64,000 bases of DNA from Zanthoxylum bungeanum. Taxonomy: Eukaryota; Streptophyta; Magnoliopsida; Sapindales; Rutaceae. The stretch is taken from positions 62,001 to 126,000 of the forward strand of contig SKCR01007823.1 in NCBI GenBank assembly GCA_019454045.1, in the 5' to 3' direction. A program made the position numbers and the translations under genes. Shown piece after piece: positions 24,563 through 34,349 of the stretch. The notes under the pieces are model-generated. The model did no database searches, was not told the DNA's origin, and saw only the letters and a program-made list of their open reading frames with translations. Each line of letters begins with the position of its first letter. Within the stretch, counting starts at the first letter, position 1.

Positions 24563-25214
24563 TTAAAGGTTAAGATCCAGATTAATCCGACGCCTCTTAC
24601 CACGATCGTCCTCGGACCAATTTATCTTTGAAAGGATATGGTCAATTTGTGGTTCATAGGCTAAGATTTGGTCAATTAGATCCGGAGCAGTTCTGGCAGT
24701 AAAGAGGAGTTCTTTTAAAGGTTTTGACACGAACCAATTTCTCGGAGCATCATCAAAAAACACACAAAGAAAATCATAAAATCCATCAACGTTAAACAGC
24801 CCAATTGGTTTATGGTGTATGTTCAGGTTCGCCCAAGATAACACTATAAAAATTTCCTCCAATGTGCCCAAGCCACCTGGCAAAGCAATAAAAGCATCAG
24901 CACGGTTAATCATTTCTACCAGTCGTTCAGACATACCTGGCACAATAAGTTCCTCTCGTTTGATGGTTCAATAAGATTTGCCTCTGCCAAGGGTTTTGGA
25001 TGATTCCCAAAACGTGACTGCCTCCTTCCTGTACAGCCTTTGAAACGATCCCCATTAGTCCAAGATTGCCTCCGCCATATATTAAGTGCATATTCCTTGC
25101 AGCTAAGACTCGACCCAATTCATGTGCTGCTTCTACGTATTGTGGCTTAGTACCAACACTAGTACCGCAAAACACACAGATGTTTTCAACTCGTCTTCTT
25201 GAAGTAGCTTCCAT
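24563..25214 (-). pseudogene. LOG-type cytokinin riboside 5'-monophosphate phosphoribohydrolase, intronless copy with frameshifts
   Basis: The two minus-strand frames 24927-25214 and 24563-24943 together cover a LOG-family protein (about 215-225 aa; family about 200-240). Starting M-E-A-T-S-R-R-R, the first has I-C-V-F-C-G and the nucleotide-fold motif G-G-G-N-L-G-L-M-G. The second has M-S-E-R-L-V-E-M, keeping the family arginine, and the hallmark P-G-G-L-G-T-L-E-E (24856-24882), then N-V-D-G-F-Y-D. It ends in a basic/leucine tail (R-R-R-I-N-L-D-L-N-L). LOG enzymes release free cytokinin base from the ribotide. Two apparent one-base losses (about 24995-25003 and 24958-24962) shift the frame, so it is probably a pseudogene. 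Plant LOG genes normally have several introns; this copy has none, which points to capture through RNA. It lies inside element L, on L's coding strand. Confidence 0.9.
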
Positions 25215-26019
25215 GTTTTACTCTGGATGTCTTCAAAAGTGCAATGATGAGTTGAATTTATAACACCTGAAAAGGGTGAGTAATAATAGCACTAGTATCT
25301 TCCAAAGGACGATTGTTAGCTAAACAATAAAAGAAATCGTGAAAGGTCAAAAAGTCTGGATTCTGTCTACGAAAATAAAGATAATTACAACAGAAAAGCA
25401 AATCAAAGCAATAATTAAGGCAACGGAATTGTGTACGCAATACGCCATTCGCTTAGTATAAATTCATTAGGATGCGTCTCAAGAATCCATTCCTTACTCA
25501 GCCATCGCTAATGAATTATCTCTTATTTTTTCCAAACACCATTCCTTCTGTCTTATGCTTTGGTTGAGCTTTTCCCTACAAAAATAACACACAAAATTAA
25601 AAACTCTACAACATGTATACACAAAATATAAAAATAGAAATTACAACAAAGTGCATGGGTTGCCTCCCTGCTAGCGCTAAATTTTTCGTCTTCAGCCAGA
25701 CGTGACTGAAATCTATCCGTCAATGAGGTTTCAACGTCGTTTTGGATGTCCGATTAAAGACAATCCCGTGTGCGTTGCTTTTGAAGGGTCTCTTCCAACG
25801 GTAAAGGGGCAAAAAGACTTTTGTCATTCAGTGCTTGTGCCACCTTTTTAACCTTTGTTGCTCCAGTGGTTCCTGAAAAGAAAGAAAGAAAATCAGGAGG
25901 TCTTGTATGGTGCTTGACTTGGAATGGAGTTCCATTCTGTCAAGCTTCTGGGTGATATCTTTGATTTGTACTCCCCAAACAGTGATGTTTCGCCTGAATG
26001 CATTGGATTCTCAATAAGT
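25215..26019 (-). other. Interior of element L between gag-like fragment and LOG copy
   Basis: No supported gene. A short minus frame (25258-25440) is not recognised. The segment 25650-25760, with GGGTTGCCTCCC and a nearby AGCGCTAAATTTTTCGTC, resembles a non-coding motif I recall from Athila-type plant elements. That is from memory and needs a database check. Confidence 0.4.
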
Positions 26020-26968
26020 TCAGACATTTGCTCCTCCATTTGCTCTGCTTCTTGCTCCACTTTTCTTCACAGATGTATTTAAAATTTCCGTATTCAATTC
26101 TTCATCTGTCATCTGTGAAATGCATGCTCCATAAGTGTCAATCTGAGGATGTAAAGTTATGTCTGTTTTTAGGTCTTCATCCTCTGATCTGAGTGAAATG
26201 ATTGGCTCAGGTAGATCTTCTTCAAACATTTGTGCAATGGAAGCTCCAAGATCTTCATTTGGAGGAAAGAAAGTTTCATCCTCCTTTGTTGGTGCAGTTG
26301 GTACAAATAGCTCAGCTTCTTTATCCTCGTCAGAGTCAGAATAATAAAAATCAAATTGAGACTTTGTTGGTTCAGGCTCCTGAACTGATACCTCTGATTC
26401 TTGATACTGCTCAGCCTCGTCCTCTGTTATGATGTCATGATGAATCTCAGGATAATCGAAGGCTTCTTCAGTATTATTTGAATTTGCTCCGTGAGATATG
26501 TGATTCAGGTTATCTGTTAATTGTCTAACTTGATCTGTCATCCTCTGTATAGACGCCGCTTGACTCTGAATTTGTGCATCAAATTGAGCTTCCCGTTCCT
26601 CGAACCAATCTTTGAGCATGTGAATCAACTGATCTTCCTCTGATGGTTCTGGTTCTTGGTGAAGATCGTAGATGGATGGTGGATAAGATGGAAAGTATGA
26701 TGGTTCTTCATACCATGAAGGATTTTGATAGCTCTGCCTGACCCTGGATTGTAGTTGTACTCACAATGATCTCTCGGGTGGTTACCATTACATATGTCAC
26801 ATCTCCCCATTGCGTCTTGTTGAGCAAATGTGGTATTGCTTGGTTCTGGCATCCAGTGATAGTTGTTGGGCTGGACAACAGGCCTCAGAAACCGGACTGT
26901 TGCTCCCAGATTTGGGGTGTATCTTCTTCTAGTAAAGCTCGTAATCTTTCAATCTCCCAATAATCCAT
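26020..26968 (-). pseudogene. Gag-like fragment of element L with zinc knuckle and acidic tail
   Basis: Read on the minus strand from an ATG at 26968, about 110 bp after the primer site. First comes a short region (M-D-Y-W-E-I-E-R-L). Next is a zinc knuckle C-D-I-C-N-G-N-H-P-R-D-H-C (C-X2-C-X3-H-X4-C) in frame 26625-26852, then a Tyr/Pro-rich linker. Frame 26020-26628 then has a helical, coiled-coil-like stretch (Q-A-A-S-I-Q-R-M-T-D-Q-V-R-Q-L) and a very acidic tail. Two small frameshifts (near 26885 and 26738) break it. This layout fits the C-terminal half of an Athila/Tat gag, without its capsid half. The acidic frame is free of stops for 202 codons. Confidence 0.65.
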
Positions 26969-27080
26969 TTTTTTAATCACCTGAAAACAAAAGAAAGAAA
27001 TAAAAATTACAGATAAAAATAAAGAAAATTAGATACAAGTAAATTAGATAGCTTCAAAATTAATAACTCAAGAAAAATAA

Positions 27081-27099
27081 GTCCCCGGCAACGGCGCCA
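27081..27099 (-). other. Primer binding site of element L
   Basis: The minus strand reads TGGCGCCGTTGCCGGGGAC, a perfect-looking tRNA-type primer site (tRNA-Asp type by family knowledge), a few bases inside the 5' LTR. Confidence 0.9.
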
Positions 27100-27105
27100 A
27101 AAACT

Positions 27106-29188
27106 TGACCGGCGTAACACACACGTATAACGCAAGCGCACGTATCGTTCAAGTAGTATAAAAATATCGATCCCACGAGGACTTAATTCCTACTGTTGTT
27201 ATTAATTGTTGAATCTATTTATTTACAAATATCTAATTAAATGGAAAAGAGAATGATTGTTTGATTGGTTGAATGTGGTTTTCCTTAAAATAAATAAAAT
27301 AAACAAAAGAAAATACTAAGGAAAATAACAAAAGACTCAAAGATCTAGGGTTGTGAATCTTTCTAATATCTTTTAAAAGATGAAGTGATTATTTTATGTT
27401 TGTGTAATAAATTGGTTTACTAACCTGGAACACGAAATTATGCGAAAGCCTATGTCGATGGTCAGACGCAAATACCCAGTTTAACCAATTGAACCATATG
27501 TCTATGTCAACCAAATTACCTGGATTCATTAAGTTTAAGTTCCAATTATGGCTACCCCCGCCCGACAGGTATATGTCTATCCTGTAAGGAAATCTATTAA
27601 AGGGTTATCTATCCTCAAGGAAGATCGTGGGCTATTAAGTCTAAGGCTGAAACCTAAAATTCCTTTGTCAAGTTTATTTTAGATTTACCACATCAATCTT
27701 ATTGGTGATCAGACAACAAGAAGCATTAAGCTTAAGACTAAATAAGTAAACCTTTAAATTACCCAAACTATAAAATAACCCCTTATAAACCGGTGATATT
27801 GGATTTCATCACAACCCTAGATAAAATGCTTAAAAGTAAATTGCTGAAAAGTAAATGACGGAAAGTAAATGCTGAAAGTAAATACTACTGAAAAGTAAAT
27901 GCTGAAAAGTAAATGCTGAAAGTAAATTACTGAAAAGTAAATGCTGAAAATAAATTGCTGAAAGTAAATTGCTAAAAGTAAATGCTAATGCTGAAAGTAA
28001 ATTGCTGAAAAGTAAATGCTGAAAAGTAAATGCTGAAAGTAAATTACAGAAAAGTAAATAAAGTAAAAGTACAATAAAAGAAAATGCTGAGGTAAAAGGA
28101 TCCACTTTTATTACTTCTATTTTAGATATCTCCCTTAATATAATATATTAACTTTGCATGATAATTACCAACCAGCCATATAGGCGGTATCCAGATTAAG
28201 TCAAATTAATAATTAATTACAAACCAACCACCAATATGGCGGTATCCTCGTTAAGTCAGGTTTTAACTAGTTTATATATTATAATTAAGGGAGATTAATC
28301 TAAATATTAGTAATAAAAGTTTTACCTTTTACCCCAGCAAAGGGGAGTTACCTCCTCATTACTGAAAAGTAAAAACTGAAAATTAAAGAAAGAAAAGTAT
28401 TGTGCGTAAAAGTAAATTGCGGAAAGTAAAAACTGAAAAGTAAAGAAAAGAAAGTGCGAAAGCGGAAATTAATTACTGAAAGCTGTAAATAAACAAACAA
28501 GATACAATCTTCTTAGTATTCTTAAGGAATTCCTTAGAAGAAAGTATGAATTTACAAATGAAATGGCTTGGTATTTATAGGCAAAATTTTGCCTCCATCA
28601 ATCATCCACCAAATCCATTATTAATTGCTCCACTAATTGCTCCACCAAATCCATTATTAATTGCTCCACTAATTGCTTATCATGTTTGGTGGTGATTTGA
28701 TAATTTTTATTATTTATTTTTTAATTTATTTTTTTGCTTTGAAAATGATGAAAATGACTTTAATAATTACACACAACACACTTCTGGATGGTTCATCAAT
28801 TCGGGCATGAAATCTTCAGAATTCCAAATTATTTTATCTTTAAAGTTGTATATATTTGAGTTTTCTTTAATCTGGAACTGAATCAGCTCAATCCGATATC
28901 GGAGTAAAATGTTATGCCCAAAATACGACAGATGCGCAAATCTGGAATTTCCAAAACTGCACTTCGTTAAAACCCCTTTCAAGTTTCCAATCTCCAAAAT
29001 TAATATGTCAAGTCCAATTTTTGCCCTTATTTGACCCACATTTCGTCCTAAATGATTTCATTATGTCCCAATATTATTTATCTGCAAAAAAAACTAAAAC
29101 ACATCAAAACGTTCATCAAACCCGAGAAACTAAACAAAATATTAAGTAAAAGGGGCGGTAAATATTGATATATTTTCCGCTCATCACA
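27106..29188 (-). repeat. 5' LTR of element L
   Basis: 2083 bp, minus strand TGTGATGAGCGG... to ...CGCCGGTCA. It matches 21190-23225. The short-repeat run at 27830-28065 is longer than in the other LTR, so it has expanded or contracted since insertion. Confidence 0.92.
28571..28579 (-). promoter_or_regulatory. TATA box in the 5' LTR of element L
   Basis: TATAAATAC on the minus strand within a conserved segment; the same motif is at 22601-22609. It would drive the RNA carrying the gag fragment and the LOG copy. Confidence 0.55.
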
Positions 29189-29583
29189 TGGTGCTCAACA
29201 GATTTACCCTCTGACATGCGAGAGAGAAATATCTTCTTCTACAATTCATACCTCTGCGATCTAAGGTTAGATCGGTGAAGGTCCCTCAATTTCAACATCA
29301 TTTCGTATGGATCCAATCCCTTATTTTGACGACGAAATTGTGGGGTCATTGCAGCAAGCATGACAGATTGAGCATTTGAGTTGTCATCACTGTGAGTCTT
29401 CCAAAGCTCAAGCTCAAGCAACTGCTCAATTCCTGACTTAGGCCCAAGAGGTCTCTCTATCGTATAGAGCAATCTCTCAGCCCCCACTACAATCCTGAGG
29501 TTCGTATCCCAGTCAGGAAAGTTCGCACCATTAAAGACATTTTCGCCCATGATAATGTCCATAACATTGACCTTTCCAGCCAT
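29189..29583 (-). pseudogene. Copia gag N-terminal part, element B
   Basis: Starts with M-A-G-K-V-N-V-M-D at 29583. The core G-A-N-F-P-D-W-D-T-N-L-R-I-V and later M-L-K-L-R-D-L-H fit the plant copia gag polypeptide. A stop falls after R-Y-E-L (about 29239), but the same frame continues with K-K-I-F-L-S-R-M-S-E-G-K-S-V-E-H-H to the edge of element L at 29188. The zinc-knuckle half is missing. Gag forms the virus-like particle. Confidence 0.88.
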
Positions 29584-29585
29584 CT

Positions 29586-29690
29586 TAATTGCAATAGTCT
29601 AACTATTCAATTAACGATTTTGGGTACAGTCCAACTGTTACAATAAAATAATAAAATATTAGTCCAACTAATATAATATATAAAATGACG
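29586..29690 (-). other. Hairpin array directly before gag of element B
   Basis: Three imperfect palindromes with centres AGTTGGACT, CAGTTGGACTG and AGTTAGACT (minus strand), ending a few bases before the gag ATG. It is the counterpart of 4490-4770 in A and 53810-54073 in C. Confidence 0.65.
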
Positions 29691-31772
29691 AAAATAATTT
29701 GAAAGCGCGTATTTGACAAGTATTTGAACGAAATTACAAATTCAATATTGGCCTCCCACTATTTTTCGGCGAGCCTCTAACCCTCTGTTGAATACTCGAG
29801 AAACCTAGTTTCCTAGTGGGCTAGGATCCTGTTAAATAACACACAACCTTGACTTTGGTCAACAAGCTGTATGAAACTTAACTAGGTAGATCTCTAAGAT
29901 CAATTGGATCTCATCCAATTCCTAGATCCGGTAGGTGGACCTCCAAGTCCGAAACATATATACAATATATATCCAATATATTTCCTAACATTTTCCTCTG
30001 AATCAACTAAGCATTGGCTTTGGCTCAACAAACTTAATGATTCCAGTTAAGCGGGACCCATTGACAGTGGGAAAGCTTCGCAATCCATATCGATGAACAA
30101 GAAGTGACATTGACTTTGGCCAACAAGTCACACCTGCCCAAGACATGCGATATATAACAAAGCTTCGTGGTTCAAACACATCCGCGATGGACATTGATCT
30201 TGACTTTTGCCAACAAACCAATGCCAATCTTGGATCTTGAGAGAGAACCACTCAATGGAAGGAAATCGCTTAATATTGTATTGAGGGTTTTTTGCGTAAA
30301 TTGGCAACCAATTTGTTATCTTTGATTAGGTCTCATCATACACCATTAAGCATGCATTCTAGAAGCATAATAAGGCACGAAATAAATAATAACGATATGC
30401 GGATGGATATTTAACAAATTGTTCCTAGAACAAATCTCTCCATTTTCCTCTCTCCCGCTAGCACTATTCTAACTTCTACCCAATTACATAATACAATAAA
30501 GAAACCTCATTAACATTGAAGGGAATTGGTGAGAAGAGAAATACAAAGAGTCAAGAGATAAAAGGCTGGACACGCACGTCCAATTTAATAAATTCTAAAT
30601 TTATTACAACAATTTCCAAAATTGCCCTCACCCTTCTAATATCCATCCGATATACATTATTCATACAATATATCCATGTATTCACACAAAGCATGTTATT
30701 CAATATAATCCAATTAATTAATCTTTGAATTAATGATCATCCAATGTTCAAACAACGATTTAATTTGCGCAAGTCCAACTCGTTTAAGAATAAGTACTCA
30801 AAGTGCGTATTCTTGAATTATATCGAACTACAATTTTAAATCCAATTTAATTTGTATTCAATACTAATTCTAATTTAATTCCAAATTAAATAATTACACT
30901 TCTTTTAGCGCCTTTTAGACTTAGATTCTAAATCCAATCTTAATGGGTCTCAAAGGCCCAATTAACATCCAATGTCAATTTAATTAAAGTCCAATGGGCT
31001 TTTAATTAATTCTTAAGGCATGGGCTTTGGCCAATATGGATCAAACCCAAATGCCAAGGCCCAATTTAGGAATCACCCTATTTGCCAAAAATCAATTTAG
31101 GCCTATTAGGCCCAATTAAATTATTTAAAGGCCCAATTATTATATTTGGATTTTATGGAATGGTTTTAGGCCTAATTTTGATCCAATCCAATTGTCCTAA
31201 ACCAAGCTTGGCCCAACCAAGCCCATTAAGCCTAAATACAACAATATTAGCCCAATTCAAAATTAAATACTAATTTTAATTAATACAAAATTCTAAATTT
31301 CACATTAATTTTGATTAAAGTATAATAGCCATAATTAATTAGTTAAACAATATTTTCAAAACACCAATTAAACTAATTAATCATGCTTTAATTTAACCAA
31401 CTCATGTCCAACACAAATTGAAGCAAAATAACTCATTACATGCTTATCATATTCACGGAAATTTAGCATAATCTTAACCAATTTTGATTTCAATCTAATT
31501 AAATCAACAATCAACATACATATCATGCTTTAAACACATCCAATGGTCTAAAATCAAAAAATCACCATGAGTTTATCCAATAGGGTGTATTCGGCCAAGC
31601 TTCATATTTTGGGAAAAATGGATCCAATTAATTTTTCTCAAATCTAATCATGCATAACTCTAAGTTATCATAATCTAAGCATAACCAAACAATCAATTTG
31701 GAAAAATCAAGCTCCAAGCAAAAATACCCAAATTAAAGTATATAAACCCTAAAACAAATCATGCTTGAAATT
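29691..31772 (-). other. Untranslated leader of element B
   Basis: About 2.1 kb between primer site and hairpins. The frame 30003-30251 (minus) overlaps the conserved leader phrase TTGGCCAAAGTCAA shared with A and C. Because its frame is not kept in A and C, I treat it as non-coding. Confidence 0.55.
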
Positions 31773-31786
31773 GGCTCATGATACCA
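31773..31786 (-). other. Primer binding site of element B
   Basis: The minus strand reads TGGTATCATGAGCC just inside the 5' LTR, the same extra-T variant of the tRNA-Met primer site as in element A. Confidence 0.8.
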
Positions 31787-31787
31787 T

Positions 31788-33661
31788 TGTAAGTGTTCCT
31801 AGAACATGCCAATGATCTATAAGTCATGATTTCATGTGTGAATAATCAAAGAAATGCGGAAAAAATACTTACAATGAGCGGATGTAGGATTTAAAAAATC
31901 TTTGAGTTTCGGAAGCTCCAAGCTTTGTATGTTGAATGCAATCAAAGGATGAGTTTCCTTATCACCTTACAAGACTCCTTATGTACTAGCAATGAAGATT
32001 TTTGAAGCAAAAATCATGAAGAGATGGAGAGTTTCGGCCACATGAGAGGAGAAGAGAGAGTTTTTAGTTTTTGATATTTTGTTTCTAAAACACATACCAA
32101 AAACAACTTACAAAATGGTGTATATCTTTTCCAAAAAGATAAAGTGTGTTGGAGGGAAAAATACAATTAATGTATTCAACTACTTCCATCACCAAAAAGG
32201 TGACTAGATGTCCATCACAAAAGTAGACACTTGATTTAAGTTTGTGGGCCCCACTTTAAATTCAAAATTCAAGTGGGTTTGCTCAACACACTTCGGGCTC
32301 AGGTTCGTTTAATTCGATGAAATGAATTTTCCTTCACGACGTAATTAAATCCAATTTAATTAAATAATATTGCCTAGCAAAATTATTACGAAAGTCGCTC
32401 GTGAATTAATTCTAAATTAATTGTTCGCCTGAAATAAAATCCAATTTTAATTCCTCTTTGAAATCCGATTTCTATTAATATATCCAATATATTATTTAAT
32501 CGATTAATTCCAAATTAATCGCGTTCTCTCTTCTATTAGAATTTTATCCCAGATAAATTCTTGCTGCAATTAATCCCAGATTAATTTTCTCTCTCTTAAA
32601 TAATCCTAGATTAATTCTGTTCGAGTCAAATATAATCGGTGAATCTTTGGGAAGCGACCCAAGAGATCCCTGGATATGTTGGCAGTAAATCCGGTCATCG
32701 GACTATCTGAACACGTGTGTACCCCGTACCACATTCTTACCGATTTACAAGACATGGTTGGCTTCTAGCAAAGCACCGTGCCTACCCAATTATCCAAAAA
32801 TATTCAACGAAGAATATATAATATATATCAGGCATAATATATAATGTATTGCATATTACGATCCAGTATCGGATGTCACATGCTAGGCTTGGGGCTGGAA
32901 TTGTGTCTGTCCCGTACGAAGCATATATGGATCACTAGCAACTAGTCTCTTTAATCGGATAATCATTACCTTGTCATATTATCCCGATATTTGTAACATA
33001 TTAGAGTACCAGTTATGTATCCCTACGTGATCATCATCTCCATATGACTGAACTGACACTTCCATCTTGACATCACACCCAATAAACTACGATTCTCAAT
33101 AAACCTAGAAGAGTCGTACACAGAACCTGTTAAAGTCTCGGACGACCAAAACCAAAGCGTACTGATTGTCGCAAGTATTAGCGATGCAAGTCTCAGGTTA
33201 AGACCAAATACACCTACCCTGATTCGGATTCCCATAGACACATAGTCATACTACCAATGGGATTCCAATGGGTCTATCTAGAGCGAAGCTGTTTCCGTAC
33301 CATCAGTAAACAGAACCTCCTATTACACTTGCATGAGTATCCAATACCCAAATATATGAGAACTATGTCGTTACGCTTCCACAATGTGCACAAGTGTAAT
33401 ACTAGCTTATTCCGCATTATCGATGTCCAGTCTCAATAATACTATGACTAGGGATATTTAATGATTAAACCTTTCGTGGATTGATACTGTCTCATATCTT
33501 ATTAATCCAGAACTAATCATAAGGACTTTTATCATTTATATATTCAAGTAATCTAATTACAAAATGATAAAATAGTAATTTCCTTTTTCACATAGTTAAT
33601 TTGTACAAAAACCACAATGTCTTTTACAAATAGTGACGCTATAGGTCATAATTGTCCAAAA
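31788..33661 (-). repeat. 5' LTR of element B
   Basis: 1874 bp, ending ...AACACTTACA (minus) at 31788. Its outer end at 33661 reads GTCCAAAA where the 3' LTR has GTCCAACA, so a terminal base has mutated. It includes the palindrome series at about 32330-32640. Confidence 0.92.
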
Positions 33662-34080
33662 GAATGTGATTGTCTGTAAAGAATTCATATTATGTCTTTC
33701 GTTTCTGATAATGAATGTGACTGCCTGTAAAGAATATGCTTATGTTTCCGTTTTTAATTATGAATGTGTTTGATTGTATCAAATGTGCATTAGGCTTTCT
33801 GTTTCTATTGATGGATGAGATTGACCCTGTGACTTAGTATTGGTTATTTATCTGTAGTTAGTTTGGTTGGTGATTTGACCCGTGTCCTAGTAGCTTTGGT
33901 TAGGGTATTTTTTTCGAACGGAATTCATCTCATACCTATTCTAAAATAAGTAATGAGTTTCGTAAGAGCTTCATTTGATTGTGTCGGTGTACGGTTTGTG
34001 CAAGTATTCTTGGATTATCCTTTCGTTCATCTTTGGCATATGTGTGTATATATATTTATATACTTGTTTTAAATAATATT
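33662..34080 (+). repeat. Tandem block 1, right part
   Basis: Resumes the 50-bp unit array interrupted at 17181 (GAATGTGATTGTCTGTAAAG...), then CCCTGTGACTTAGTATTGG and a GT/TA-rich end. The matching part of block 2 is 36908-37300. Confidence 0.75.
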
Positions 34081-34349
34081 GACCTGCTGTGATGCCTGCA
34101 TAGGGTTCTGTACATCTGAAAATGGTTGACACACTATGCTATGTCAATGTGGTGATGTATCGTACATTGTCCAGTCAAGGCACTTGATTCGGAAAATAGA
34201 CGCCTAATTAGTTTTGATGATTTTAGTTTTGGAACTTGAATTAGATGTTTGGAAACTTTTATTTTCATAAAGATTATTTTCAAATAAGTTGATTTTTAAA
34301 AACGATTACCTTGTTTTTAATTTCTGATGATGCATGAGTTGACTGTATG
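34081..34349 (+). repeat. Tandem block 2, left part
   Basis: Second copy of the block beginning GACCTGCTGTGATGCC. It breaks off at GACTGTATG, where element F is inserted. Block 1 shows the uninterrupted site (16990-16994, GTATG followed by AAATTT). Confidence 0.8.

Larger units (their letters stand above)
21190..29188 (-). mobile_element. Element L: Ty3/gypsy (Athila/Tat-like) non-autonomous element carrying a LOG-type gene copy
   Basis: Two direct repeats of about 2.05 kb (21190-23225 and 27106-29188) surround a 3.9-kb interior. The minus strand has a primer site TGGCGCCGTTGCCGGGGAC beside the right LTR and a G-rich polypurine tract before the left LTR, as in Athila/Tat-like plant gypsy elements. 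The LTR starts TGTGATGAGCGG. The interior holds a gag-like fragment and a LOG-type gene, with no protease, RT or integrase. It lies inside copia B. The outer end of the left LTR lacks about 21 bp, and the neighbouring B sequence jumps from gag to integrase, so a deletion followed insertion. Confidence 0.9.
17182..33661 (-). mobile_element. Element B: Ty1/copia LTR retrotransposon, split by gypsy element L
   Basis: Two LTRs (5' at 31788-33661, 3' at 17182-19046) on the minus strand, a primer site beside the 5' LTR and a polypurine tract beside the 3' LTR. Gag (29189-29583) and pol (19061-21189) are recognisable. Everything from mid-gag through protease to mid-integrase is missing at the point where element L sits. 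The flanks GATGATGAAAT (left) and GAATGTGATT (right) are two halves of the 50-bp host unit; the target duplication is imperfect. LTRs differ by several percent where compared (about 4 sites in 120 bp), so B is older than A or E. Confidence 0.9.

Noticed and set aside
25066..25263. Plus-strand frame opposite the LOG copy
   Set aside because: It is the antisense of the LOG coding sequence with no motif of its own.
27830..28105. A hydrophobic 91-codon minus-strand frame that looks like a membrane protein
   Set aside because: It is a translation of the AAGTAAATGCTGA short repeat in the LTR of L. The other LTR has a different repeat number and no such frame.
30003..30251. 82-codon minus-strand frame in the leader of B as a small protein gene
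   Set aside because: The DNA is shared with the leaders of A and C, but the frame is broken there, so it behaves as non-coding leader.
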